Part shown: positions 56,200 to 64,000 of the stretch, piece after piece
Layout of the letters: the number at the start of each line of letters is the position of its first letter
Position numbering within the stretch: the stretch's first letter is position 1
DNA from: Negadavirga shengliensis
GTDB lineage: Bacteria; Bacteroidota; Bacteroidia; Cytophagales; Cyclobacteriaceae
DNA length: 64,000 bases
Assembly: GCF_042652345.1 (NCBI RefSeq)
Contig: NZ_JBHSJJ010000017.1
Location: 73,090-137,089 of the forward strand
Direction: 5' to 3'
Translations under genes and position numbers: made by a program
Notes under the pieces: model-generated
Seen by the model: the letters and a program-made list of their open reading frames with translations, nothing else
The model's database searches: none
Told to the model about the DNA's origin: nothing

Positions 56200-56241
56200 C
56201 TGTTGACAACAACAAATGTTTAATCAAAATTAAACAGATAT

Positions 56242-57135
56242 ATGAAACGCAGAAAATTTCTACAGTCCATAGGAGCTTTGGGAGCTACCTCATTATTGCC
56301 CGTAATGGGGTATTCAATGTTTGGGAAACCTAAGTATAAAATAGGGCTCCAACTCTACACGATTCATGAAGAGATGTTGAAAGATACCATTGCCACCTTA
56401 CACGCGGTAAAAGCTATGGGGTATCAGGATTTTGAGATCTTTGGATTTGATGAAAAAAAAGAGATGTTTTACGGGTATAAATCTCCGGAGTTGAGGAAAA
56501 TACTGGAAGATCTTCAGATTACCGTCTCCAGCGGGCATTTTGGGTTTGCTCCATACCTCGATAAACCCGATGATGAACTAAAACGGTTTGTAGATCAGTG
56601 CATAAAAGGGGCTCATATCCTCGATATGAAATACATTACCTGGCCATGGTTGGCTCCTGAACAACGCACCATGAATCATTTCAAATTGATGGCTGAAAAA
56701 CTCAATCTGATAGGTGAACAAGTAACTGAAGCCGGATTAGGGTTTGCTTATCACAACCATGACTTTGAATTTATAGATCATGATGGCGAAAATGGTTTCG
56801 ACACCATACTGAAAGAAACAGACCCCGAGCTTGTAAAACTCCAAATGGATATCTACTGGGTAGTGCGTTCTTCGAATTATTCCCCCAAAGAATTGGTAAG
56901 GAATCACCCCGGACGTTATGTGATGTGGCACATAAAGGATATGGACAGGGAGACAGAAGATTATACTGAACTGGGAAATGGTTCTATAAACTACAGTGAA
57001 ATACTTCCGGATCCCGATGAGTCCGGACTTGAATTTTATTACCTTGAACAGGGAGGAAACTTTGCACACAGCCCCATGAAAAGTGTAGCGGATAGTGGTG
57101 ATTATTTTAAAAAGCATTTGCAAACATATCTGTAA
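56242..57135 (+). CDS. Sugar phosphate isomerase/epimerase-like TIM-barrel protein with Tat-type leader
   Basis: The 297-aa protein begins MKRRKFLQSIGALGATSLLP, a twin-arginine-like leader with the FLQ pattern used by exported Bacteroidota oxidoreductases and isomerases. The rest is an AP-endonuclease-2/xylose-isomerase-like barrel: KIGLQLYTIHEEM, YKSPELRKILEDLQITVSSGHFG, FAYHNHDFEF and VMWHIKDMD carry the metal-binding His, Glu and Asp positions of that fold. Such exported proteins are common near carbohydrate loci and may isomerise or epimerise sugars or sugar acids in the periplasm. The exact reaction is unknown. Confidence 0.85.
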   Translation: MKRRKFLQSIGALGATSLLPVMGYSMFGKPKYKIGLQLYTIHEEMLKDTIATLHAVKAMGYQDFEIFGFDEKKEMFYGYKSPELRKILEDLQITVSSGHFGFAPYLDKPDDELKRFVDQCIKGAHILDMKYITWPWLAPEQRTMNHFKLMAEKLNLIGEQVTEAGLGFAYHNHDFEFIDHDGENGFDTILKETDPELVKLQMDIYWVVRSSNYSPKELVRNHPGRYVMWHIKDMDRETEDYTELGNGSINYSEILPDPDESGLEFYYLEQGGNFAHSPMKSVADSGDYFKKHLQTYL

Positions 57136-57307
57136 AATTACCCCGACCGCTTGTTGCATGCCTCAAACTTTCAGTTCGTATTTACAGACATTAAATCCTG
57201 ATTTGTCCACTGTGAGTAGTAAAATCAGCCGGATTTTGATTGTCGGATACTAAACCTGATCCAGTAGGGCTGATCCCTTTTGCATGCTGTTGTATGGAAC
57301 CTCGATT

Positions 57308-57382
57308 ATGGAAAATACTAAGAAAAATATTACTGTAGTAAAAAAAGAATGGATATTGGTATTAACCGCTTTTATCAGATAA
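57308..57382 (+). pseudogene. Start of an unidentified membrane protein gene, cut off
   Basis: An ATG at 57308 opens 24 codons reading MENTKKNITVVKKEWILVLT then AFIR and a TAA. The pattern of a charged leader followed by a starting hydrophobic helix resembles the N-terminus of inner-membrane transporters. The open frame meets the GH2 sequence in another frame at about 57375, which suggests that a deletion joined the two. The identity of the gene is not known. Confidence 0.35.
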
Positions 57383-58709
57383 GGTCAGAGAGGGAAATAA
57401 TTCCCTTATCGTTAAAGTCAATAACCGACGCCAAGAAAACGGATTGCCTGGGAAAGGGTACGATTGGCTCAACTACGGAGGCATCACCCGGGACGTCGAC
57501 CTGATTGAAACCAGCGGTACCTTTATCGAAGATTATTCTATCCAATTGAAAAAAGGAAGCTTAAATACGGTGAAGGGATGGATCCGGTTGAACGGGACAA
57601 CATTATCCCAAAAGGTTAAAATAAGGGTTCCGGAACTCAACAAGGTCTTTACAACAAAAGCTGACGAAAATGGTTTTGCCAAAATTGAATTCTCCTCTGA
57701 CTTTGCACTTTGGTCACCCGAAAGCCCCAAGCTTTACGAAGTGATCATCGAAAGTGAAACGGACACTGTTATCGACCAAATCGGGTTCAGGAGTATAGAG
57801 GTACAGGGAAATGAAATTCTGCTCAACAAACAGCCGATATTCCTTAAAGCGGTGAATATCCATGAGGAAAACCCTTACAAAGGAGCCAGGGCCTATTCAG
57901 TAGAGGATGCCAGGTTGTTGCTCGGCGCTGCCAAAGAACTGGGCTGCAACCTGGTCAGGCTGGCCCACTATCCACATAGTGAAAGCATGGTGAGGGAAGC
58001 TGAAAAAATGGGCTTGATGGTGTGGAGCGAATTGCCGGTGTATCAACATATCCAGTTTTCTGACAACTTGTTGCCACAGAAGATGGAGCATATGCTCAAC
58101 GAAATGATCAGCAGGGACAAAAATAGAAGCGGGGTCGTCGTCTGGGCCTTATCAAACGAGACATATTCAGGTACACCCGGAAGGAACGATGCCCTGATAG
58201 CGCTGACACAGAAATGCAGGGCTGCCGACTCCACCAGATTGGTTGTACATGTGACGAACACACAACTTTACCAAAACAACACCTTTGAAGTAAAGGATTC
58301 ACTCTACCTTCATTCCGACATTGTTTCGATCAATGAGTATATAGGCTGGTACCTGCCGTGGCAAGGCAAGCCCTCAGAAACCCAATGGAACGTTGCGTTC
58401 CCCGATAAGCCCATATTCATCTCCGAATTTGGCGGCGAAGCCCTCTATGGAAGCAATGATGGTCCCGGGGATAAAGCCGCTTACTGGACGGAGGGGTATC
58501 AGGAGAAGATTTATGCTGATCAAGTGGAAATGTTCAGTACCGTCCCCAATCTCGTCGGGGTGTGTCCTTGGCTGCTGTTTGATTACAGATCACCGGGAAG
58601 GATGAATGCTGTCTATCAGCAAGGCTACAACAGAAAGGGATTGTTGTCCGAAAAGGGCGATAAAAAGAAGGCCTGGTATGTTATAAAGGAGTACTTTATG
58701 GGTAAATAA
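57376..58709 (+). pseudogene. GH2 glycoside hydrolase missing its N-terminal domain
   Basis: GH2-like sequence begins at about 57376 with DKVREGNNSLIVKVNNR, part of the usual N-terminal sugar-binding domain, and continues through WLNYGGITRDVDLIE, the immunoglobulin-like domain (FALWSPESPKLYEV) and the whole catalytic barrel. The acid/base Glu is in ALSNETYSG (codon 58158-58160) and the nucleophile in FISEFGGEA (codon 58425-58427), so the barrel is intact. About 100-150 residues including the signal peptide and start are missing, and the frame is closed upstream by a TAA at 57363. A TTG at 57444 could start a 421-residue protein, but export would be lost. GH2 members cut beta-galactosides, beta-glucuronides or beta-mannosides. 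Confidence 0.8.
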
Positions 58710-59110
58710 AGTATGTCTGACCATCGGAACTGCAGCGTGGTTTTGAAATCTCTCTGGTCAATTTGCTGGTCAGATATGCTTTGCTGGTATATTTTCTGCT
58801 TTTCTTCTTGAACTCCGTTTTCCGGTCTGCGCAAATCCAGGATTTTTCTGTTACGCCGAGCTACCAACACACTATCCAACATACGTCGGATGGTACAAGG
58901 CATGCACGGTCTTCGGGGCAACCCCGTCAGCCATTCTATACATCTCTCCTGCTTTTCTTATTCTTGACCCCAAGCCCCCTTTTGAGAGCGGCCCGGGCTT
59001 CATAATACTCGAGGTGCCGGATTTCCTCCTGTGGGCGCCGGACTTTGTCGAGGGCGCCAGTTCCCTGCAGTTCCCCATGTAGTTGACTTTTAATTAATTT
59101 AATCACATTT
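58710..59110. other. Gap between the GH2 remnant and the PadR gene
   Basis: Several short frames exist on both strands but none resembles a known family or has protein-like continuity. No clear terminator was found after the GH2 fragment. I see nothing that I can name. Confidence 0.45.
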
Positions 59111-59140
59111 TGTATGTATAATAAAAATGTTTTACATACA
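59111..59140. promoter_or_regulatory. Palindromic operator before the PadR gene
   Basis: TGTATGTA (59111-59118) and TACATACA (59133-59140) form a perfect inverted repeat with a 14-base AT-rich spacer, 21 bases before the PadR start codon. PadR-family repressors commonly bind TATGTA/TACATA-like dyads and regulate themselves, so this is probably the autoregulatory site that controls both genes of the operon. Confidence 0.65.
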
Positions 59141-59161
59141 TTTACGAAATTAATAACGGAG

Positions 59162-59494
59162 ATGAAGGGTACAAACATCGGAGAATTTGAAGAACTGGTG
59201 CTGCTCACCGTTGCCGCGCTGATGAAGGAAGCCTACAGCGTGGCTATATGCGACGAGCTCTCGAATCACACGGGCCGTTCAGTGAAACTTGGCGTGGTGC
59301 ACGCGGTGCTCAACCGCCTCGAAGAGAAGGGGCTTGTAAAAAGCCATCTGGGTGAAGCGACGAAGGCGCGTGGTGGTAAACGCAAAAGATACTATCAACT
59401 CACTGTGCCGGGAAAGGCAGCATTGGTCCGCGCAAAGTCGATGCGCGATCAGCTGTGGGACAGAATACCGTCGCTTGTCTGGAAAAAATTGTAG
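59162..59494 (+). CDS. PadR-family transcriptional regulator
   Basis: The protein has 110 residues from the ATG at 59162 (MKGTNIGEFEELVLLTVAAL); an ATG at 59114 would lie inside the operator. The winged helix is clear in EAYSVAICDELSNHTGRSVK and GVVHAVLNRLEEKGLVKSHL, followed by the wing RGGKRKRYYQLT and a short C-terminal helix. It belongs to the PadR type that sits directly before FtsX-like permeases in Bacteroidota and is expected to repress that permease. The next gene begins with ATG one base after its stop. Confidence 0.92.
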   Translation: MKGTNIGEFEELVLLTVAALMKEAYSVAICDELSNHTGRSVKLGVVHAVLNRLEEKGLVKSHLGEATKARGGKRKRYYQLTVPGKAALVRAKSMRDQLWDRIPSLVWKKL

Positions 59495-59495
59495 C

Positions 59496-62153
59496 ATGAA
59501 AGAGCAACGGCAACACCATCCGCCTTCCTGGGCACAGCGGTTTGTAGCGTGGTATTGTAAGCCCCAGCTTGTGGAAGACCTTACCGGGGACCTCAATGAA
59601 TACTTCGAGCGGAATGTACGATCCGTCGGGCCGCGTCGCGCGAAGCTGATCTACATTATCGATGCTTTCAAGTTCTTCAGAAGTTATACCGTACGAACAC
59701 CAAAATTTGTCAACCTCTTTATCAACTGGATCATGATTGGAAGCTATATCAAAACATCGGGGCGCAACTTAACGCGCAACAAGCTGTTCTCGATCATCAA
59801 TATTGTTGGACTTGCCATCAGTATGTCCGTCGGGTTACTGTTGATCGCATTCCTGTTCGACCTGCATTCCTACGACAAGTTTAATGAGAATGGTGAGAGG
59901 ATCTATCGCATCACCAACGTACTGACAAATCGGGAACAAAGCAGCAAATTTCCATCAACATCCATAAAGACCGGAAGGCTTATCCGGGAGAAAGTGACCG
60001 GTATTGAAGAAGTGGCTATTTTGGGTGACGGCTTTTCGGCCGATGCGGGGGTCGGAGACAATATTCTCCCTATCAATGGCTTTTGGGCGGAGCCTTCGCT
60101 GTTCAGGATCCTTACCTTACCGATGCTTGAAGGCAACCCCAACACTGCATTGAAAGATCCTTATTCGATCGTTCTCACGGAGACGGCAGCAGCGAAGCTA
60201 TTCGGCAACGAATCTGCCCTCGGCGAGGTGATCCAATTTGATACGCTGGCCTATCAGGTGACCGGAATAATAAAGGACGTTCCCTTCTTTTCTCACATCA
60301 GCTTCGAAGCACTGGTGTCCTTTGCCACATTTGAACAAAGAAGCAAAGCCGATGAAGATTTTGAAGAATGGACAAACATGTGGTCAAACTATGTCTACCT
60401 TCTGATGCAGGAAGATGCCGATAGGGCTTCGGTCCAGTCGCAGCTTGATGCCATTGCAAGGGAGGAAAATTCCGCAGATGAAAATACTACGATCCAACTT
60501 GAGCTTCTTCCTCTATATGATATCGTCGTCGGAGAGAATCTTCACCGCTCCGAGGGACAGCACTTTGTGGGACCCCACATCCCGCCGAAATTGCTTTGGG
60601 TACTTGGCGGCCTTGCACTCGTTGTCATATTATCGGCGAGTTTCAACTATACCAATCTTTCAATAGCTCGGGCCATGCGCCGGTTTAAGGAAATAGGCCT
60701 TCGCAAAGTGATCGGCGCGAATAAGAGCCAGGTATGGCAACAGTTCCTCACCGAGGCGGTCATGATCTCGATGGTTGCGTTTCTTCTTTCATACATTATA
60801 TTTTTTGCATTGCGGCCGCAGTTGGTCAACATGGCTCCGGAGATGCAGCGTCTTGTGAAGCTTGAGCTGACTCCATCCATGATGCTGGCCTTTATTGTTT
60901 TTGCCGTCATTGTTGGTATTGTAGCAGGCCTTATACCTGCACTGTTTTTTTCAAAAGTCAGCGCGATCGATGCATTCAGGAATGGGTCGTCGGTGAGGGT
61001 ATTCAAACACGTACCATTCAGACGTGCTTTGGTGGTGGTCCAATACACGCTCACCCTGATCTTTATTACGACAACCGCCGTCGGCTATGTGCAGTATAAA
61101 GACATACTTGCTTTTGACTTGGGATTCAACACGGAAAATATCCTGAACATCAATATGCAGGGGAATAACCCCGATGTGCTTTACAAGGAACTGAGTGCGA
61201 TGCCGGAAGTAACTGACCTGTCACGGTCGGTAATAGTCACCAGTATCGGGAATGCCTGGGGTGGATTTATGAAATACAAAGACTCACAAGACTCAGCGCT
61301 TGTCATGACCAACAACGTTGACGAAAACTATCTTGCGCTGCATGACTATAAGCTCATTGCCGGGGGGAATTTTATAGCGCGGCCCACCACAGCCGAAGCA
61401 GTCAGAGAAGTGATCGTGAACCAACAGCTCTTAAAAAGATTTAACATCGGGGATAACGATCCCGAGCAAGCGGTCGGAGAGGAGATTACTTTCAGCAATT
61501 TCAGGGGATATGGGCGCAAGATGACCATTGTAGGGGTGATCAAAGACTTTCATTATGGCAAAGTGGATAACCTCATTGAGCCGGTGGCGTTCATGTTTTG
61601 GACGCCCGAAGACCCGGCAACCATTAATGCCAAAATACAGAGCAATGACATGCTGGAGACCATGGCCAAGATCGAGTCCGCATGGAAGAAAATCGATCGT
61701 GTGCATCCGTTTCAGGCAAAATTTTATGAGGAAGCAATAGAAGATGCATACAGCGAATTATCCGTCATAATCAAGATCATCGGCTTCCTTTCGTTCCTCG
61801 CTATTTCTATCGCGTCGCTCGGGTTGTTCGGAATGGTGGTGTTCACTACCGAGACAAGACTAAAAGAGATCAGCATCCGAAAGGTAATGGGGGCCAGCCC
61901 GGAAAGCCTTATATACCTGTTGAGCCGCGATTTTCTATTGCTGTTGTCCATATCGGCACTCATTGCCCTGCCGGCAACTTACCTGTTCTTCAAAAAAGTT
62001 GTGCTCCCGAATTTTCCCTACCATACACCCGTGCAGATCGTTGAGATGTTCGTTGGCTTATTTATGGTGTTGGTGATCGCCTTCATTATGATTGGGTCGC
62101 AGACGATGAAGGCGGCGGGAAGTGATCCGGCGGAGGTGCTGAAAAGCGAATAA
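59496..62153 (+). CDS. ABC transporter permease, FtsX/MacB type with N-terminal prefix domain
   Basis: The protein has 885 residues from the ATG at 59496 (MKEQRQHHPPSWAQRFVAW); a frame extension to 59352 overlaps the PadR gene and is not used. The first 75 residues form the 'permease prefix' domain (LVEDLTGDLNEYFERNV). The first membrane helix follows NKLFSIINIVGLAISMSVG. Two MacB-type periplasmic domains and two FtsX cores follow, seen in RRFKEIGLRKVIGANKSQV and TETRLKEISIRKVMGASPES, ending DPAEVLKSE. No ATPase is adjacent. These proteins export or sense peptides or antimicrobials together with a separately encoded ABC ATPase. Confidence 0.92.
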   Translation: MKEQRQHHPPSWAQRFVAWYCKPQLVEDLTGDLNEYFERNVRSVGPRRAKLIYIIDAFKFFRSYTVRTPKFVNLFINWIMIGSYIKTSGRNLTRNKLFSIINIVGLAISMSVGLLLIAFLFDLHSYDKFNENGERIYRITNVLTNREQSSKFPSTSIKTGRLIREKVTGIEEVAILGDGFSADAGVGDNILPINGFWAEPSLFRILTLPMLEGNPNTALKDPYSIVLTETAAAKLFGNESALGEVIQFDTLAYQVTGIIKDVPFFSHISFEALVSFATFEQRSKADEDFEEWTNMWSNYVYLLMQEDADRASVQSQLDAIAREENSADENTTIQLELLPLYDIVVGENLHRSEGQHFVGPHIPPKLLWVLGGLALVVILSASFNYTNLSIARAMRRFKEIGLRKVIGANKSQVWQQFLTEAVMISMVAFLLSYIIFFALRPQLVNMAPEMQRLVKLELTPSMMLAFIVFAVIVGIVAGLIPALFFSKVSAIDAFRNGSSVRVFKHVPFRRALVVVQYTLTLIFITTTAVGYVQYKDILAFDLGFNTENILNINMQGNNPDVLYKELSAMPEVTDLSRSVIVTSIGNAWGGFMKYKDSQDSALVMTNNVDENYLALHDYKLIAGGNFIARPTTAEAVREVIVNQQLLKRFNIGDNDPEQAVGEEITFSNFRGYGRKMTIVGVIKDFHYGKVDNLIEPVAFMFWTPEDPATINAKIQSNDMLETMAKIESAWKKIDRVHPFQAKFYEEAIEDAYSELSVIIKIIGFLSFLAISIASLGLFGMVVFTTETRLKEISIRKVMGASPESLIYLLSRDFLLLLSISALIALPATYLFFKKVVLPNFPYHTPVQIVEMFVGLFMVLVIAFIMIGSQTMKAAGSDPAEVLKSE

Positions 62154-62168
62154 GGGCTGCCATTTGAA

Positions 62169-62351
62169 CTAGATGAGTTTATAAGCCCACCCGTGTGCCA
62201 GCACCAAGTCTATCCATTGCTTTACCAATGGAGGAGCGGCATGCCAAAAGAATGGATGTTGCATGATCACAAGGTCTGCATTCAATAAATCTTGCTGCTC
62301 TGCTTTTACATCAATATATCTCTTTTGCATATCATTCCCTTGTTGGAACAT
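62169..62351 (-). pseudogene. Fragment of a flavodoxin-like NAD(P)H oxidoreductase
   Basis: The frame of 60 codons contains DVKAEQQDLLNADLVIMQHP, then FFWHAAPPLVKQWIDLVL and AHGWAY, the central part of the KefF/MdaB-like flavodoxin fold in which FMN binds. About 40 residues are missing at the front and about 90 at the end, since GWAY is followed by KLI and a stop. The start overlaps the end of the ferredoxin-like gene by 20 bases. It cannot make a working enzyme. Confidence 0.75.
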
Positions 62352-62556
62352 CCTTTTTTATACTCAATGCTCCGGAGGGGCATTTTGCAACTTGGTCAAT
62401 AAGTTCCTGTGTGGTGGCATTCCCTACTTTTATCCAGGGGCGTGCTTTTGGATTATATACTTTTGACAAAGTTCTTACACATACCCCCGAGTGAATGCAT
62501 AATTTTGGTTTCCAAAGAATGGTAATTTCTCCGTTTGGATATTCATGTGCTTCCAT
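62332..62556 (-). CDS. Divergent mono-cluster ferredoxin-like protein
   Basis: The 74-aa protein has KLCIHSGVCVRTLSKVYNPK followed by QVAKCPSGALS, the cysteine pattern of the 'divergent 4Fe-4S mono-cluster' domain. Cys20, Cys26 and the late Cys of KCPSGAL, with a further ligand unclear, are visible. Such proteins are frequent in Bacteroidota next to GNAT acetyltransferases or redox enzymes and probably carry electrons. Here the downstream redox gene is only a fragment. Confidence 0.75.
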   Translation of the reverse strand: MEAHEYPNGEITILWKPKLCIHSGVCVRTLSKVYNPKARPWIKVGNATTQELIDQVAKCPSGALSIKKDVPTRE

Positions 62557-62616
62557 AATTTTCTTGAAATTGGTTCTCTTTTTATAATAATGTCAATATA
62601 ACGCCCTCATCAACCT

Positions 62617-62763
62617 TTAAACTATGAGGCGTATGGTTCCCTTCATGGTCATAGATGGATTCTGCTGTAGGTATGATTCATGCCAATAACGGCCTATGGC
62701 TGTACTGTCTTTTTCGTGAAACAATTCATTCATAGCCTTCAATACGGTTTCTTTATTTCCCAT
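62617..62763 (-). pseudogene. Truncated SnoaL/NTF2-like gene
   Basis: The 48-codon frame begins MGNKETVLKAMNELFHEKDS and continues AIGRYWHESYLQQNPSM, typical of the first helices of SnoaL-like NTF2-fold proteins, then ends in MKGTIRLIV and a stop. Family members have about 120-130 residues, so more than half is missing. Confidence 0.6.
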
Positions 62764-62781
62764 TTTTTAATTGTAGATTTA

Positions 62782-63645
62782 TTAGTTGCCTTTGATCTCA
62801 CCGTATTTCCCCGCATAAAAGTCGCGGTACGCCTCTCCTATCTCAGACAGACTATTCATCACAAAAGGGCCTTCGGCCACGATTGGCTCTGTGTAGGGTT
62901 CACCACCAAATAAAATGATATCCGTGGCTTCCTGCAAATTATTTTCAATCGTTATCTCACCTGCAATTCTGTCAAATTCTACTAATTCCCCTGCTTGAAA
63001 TTCAGTATCGTTAAGTATCCCAGTCCTTGTGGGCAAAAAGGCCGCAACTTCAATTTTTTCGTTGATGGAAATGGTGAAATTTTTACCTGCTTCAACATGG
63101 ATATGATATAAGAACTGTTCCGAATAATTTGGTATTTTGGAATTCAGATCTTCGTGGCTTCCAACAATTACTTTTATCCAGCCACTTTCGTTTGGCAACT
63201 CTTTTTTTGGTACCTCATCACTTTGAATTGCCAAATATTCGGGCTTTTGAGCTTTATTACTTGAGGGAAGATTGATCCAAAATTGAAAAGCGTGTGTACG
63301 CTTAGTTCCGGTTCGGGAGTCAACATTCAACGTTTCATCATGGATAACTCCGCTTCCGGCTTTCATCCATTGAATTCCCCCAGAATAAACTTTGGCAAAA
63401 TTTCCGGCACTATCAAAATGCTCCGCTTCTCCTTCTATGATGTAACTTAATGTAGCGATGCCACGGTGGGGATGTGGTCCAGTGCCGGTATTCATAGAAG
63501 ACGAATGAACTTTTGGAATAATATGGTCCAAAAACACAAATGGACCAACGGCATCAGAATATCTATTCGCTAATAATCGATTAATTGTTAAATCCCCTAT
63601 ATCAGCCCTTTGTCCTTTTGTTGAAAAACTGGTTTTCTTTTTCAT
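62782..63645 (-). CDS. Pirin-family protein
   Basis: The protein has 287 residues from the ATG at 63645 (MKKKTSFSTKGQRADIGDLT); a frame extension to 63750 is AT-rich and not protein-like. The N-terminal cupin carries the metal ligands in GTGPHPHRGIATLSYIIEGEAEHFDS (His, His, Glu) and IQWMKAGSGVIHDE; the C-terminal cupin begins near EQFLYHIHVEAGK and ends with FGGEPYTEPIVAEGPFVMN. Pirins are iron-binding cupins; some oxidise quercetin, others act as redox-sensing co-regulators. The surrounding genes are fragments, so this one is the only intact gene of its block with the ferredoxin. Confidence 0.9.
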   Translation of the reverse strand: MKKKTSFSTKGQRADIGDLTINRLLANRYSDAVGPFVFLDHIIPKVHSSSMNTGTGPHPHRGIATLSYIIEGEAEHFDSAGNFAKVYSGGIQWMKAGSGVIHDETLNVDSRTGTKRTHAFQFWINLPSSNKAQKPEYLAIQSDEVPKKELPNESGWIKVIVGSHEDLNSKIPNYSEQFLYHIHVEAGKNFTISINEKIEVAAFLPTRTGILNDTEFQAGELVEFDRIAGEITIENNLQEATDIILFGGEPYTEPIVAEGPFVMNSLSEIGEAYRDFYAGKYGEIKGN

Positions 63646-63767
63646 TTGATACAATTTAATAGAATTAAAAAACAAAACTATATCAAATGGAAAGGAAAAA
63701 ACGTAGACAAATGACGAAAAAAAATATAGATAAATATCTACAAAATACAAAAACGTGGAGATACAGC

Positions 63768-63950
63768 TTATTGCTTAAGTGCGTTTCTCCGCACCCGACT
63801 TAGTGTGTCTTTTGTGATACCAAGATAAGATGCAATGAGGTGTTGAGGGAAGCGTTGTAAAAATTCAGGATAACAGTATCCGTCCGATAAACCCCATATT
63901 TCATAGCTGGTGCAAACATCGCATAGTTGCATCATGAAAAAGATAAGCAA
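63768..63950 (-). pseudogene. C-terminal end of a Crp/Fnr-type regulator
   Basis: The last 35 codons read YPEFLQRFPQHLIASYLGIT then KDTLSRVRRNALKQ, the recognition helix and tail typical of Bacteroidota Crp-like regulators. The residues before it (SYEIWGLSDGYC) do not match the usual ending of the cNMP-binding domain and the frame carries no such domain within the window. The gene therefore is either broken by rearrangement or frameshifted shortly before the window ends. Such regulators often stand next to pirin or SnoaL genes. Confidence 0.6.
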
Positions 63951-64000
63951 CGACGAGTATTATAACCTGTTTTGCAGGTGGCGGGCTTCCGGTATAAGCA

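Noticed and set aside
58763..59208. Several overlapping 65-98-codon frames on both strands after the GH2 fragment
   Set aside because: None resembles a family, and they overlap each other and the PadR operator.
1..64000. CRISPR arrays, complete insertion sequences and tRNA genes
   Set aside because: No regularly spaced repeats, transposase genes or full cloverleaf tRNA sequences were found; the only tRNA-like structure is the tmRNA and its displaced end.

Overview
The window is chromosomal DNA from a Bacteroidota bacterium, most likely a Cytophagales / Cyclobacteriaceae-type polysaccharide degrader. The evidence is two SusC/SusD pairs, a FecR anti-sigma factor, a hybrid two-component system, near absence of Shine-Dalgarno sequences, abundant 'AQ'-type signal peptides and lipoproteins, and a tmRNA whose tag reads GESNYAMAA. 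The exact genus cannot be named from the sequence alone.

Layout. 0-4.2 kb: the tail of an FtsX/MacB permease, a GH10 xylanase broken by one frameshift, and a GH43 enzyme (xylan breakdown). 4.3-7.7 kb: DinB-like protein, phosphodiester glycosidase, a membrane-bound LytTR regulator and a divergent secreted protein. 7.83-10.08 kb: a 2.2-kb island inserted in the 3' end of ssrA (tmRNA). It is bounded by a 20-bp direct repeat and carries decayed defence genes: an MNT antitoxin with a truncated HEPN partner, an hsdM'-'hsdR deletion scar and an AbiC-like protein. It has no integrase. 10.7-18.3 kb: housekeeping and hypothetical genes (esterase, SLC13 transporter, beta-propeller lipoprotein, SPFH operon, HAD hydrolase, DUF2461).

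18.4-27.0 kb: an assimilatory nitrate cluster preceded by repeated TACGTA palindromes. It holds a porin, a NarK-type transporter, a 1170-aa nitrate reductase fused to a NirB-like diaphorase and a BFD [2Fe-2S] domain, a nitrite-reductase-fold protein fused to rubredoxin, and a small conserved protein. 27.3-31.1 kb: a PAS sensor with a histidine box but no ATPase domain, a GH25 lysozyme overlapping a membrane protein gene, and a 50-aa small ORF.

31.6-38.8 kb: an ECF sigma / FecR / SusC(STN) / SusD unit ending in a clear terminator. 39.1-54.2 kb: a second utilisation locus with PA14-GH31, a hybrid two-component regulator, SusC, SusD, a surface glycan-binding protein and BACON-GH5. This combination resembles known xyloglucan loci. 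54.2-58.7 kb: a small palindromic repeat cluster, a cytochrome-b-like membrane protein overlapping an HExxH metallopeptidase gene, a sugar isomerase-like protein, and a 5'-truncated GH2 joined to the first codons of an unrelated gene. 59.1-62.2 kb: a PadR regulator with a palindromic operator and its FtsX-type permease. 62.2-64 kb: a decay zone of gene fragments around an intact ferredoxin-like gene and an intact pirin gene.

The genes work together as a plant hemicellulose scavenging region. Two independently regulated outer-membrane import systems plus GH10, GH43, GH31, GH5 and GH2 enzymes supply sugars, the nitrate cluster supplies nitrogen, and the ssrA locus has served as a landing site for defence genes. 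The least described items are the ssrA defence remnant, the rubredoxin-fused reductase that appears to lack its siroheme cysteines, and the membrane protein / metallopeptidase pair.
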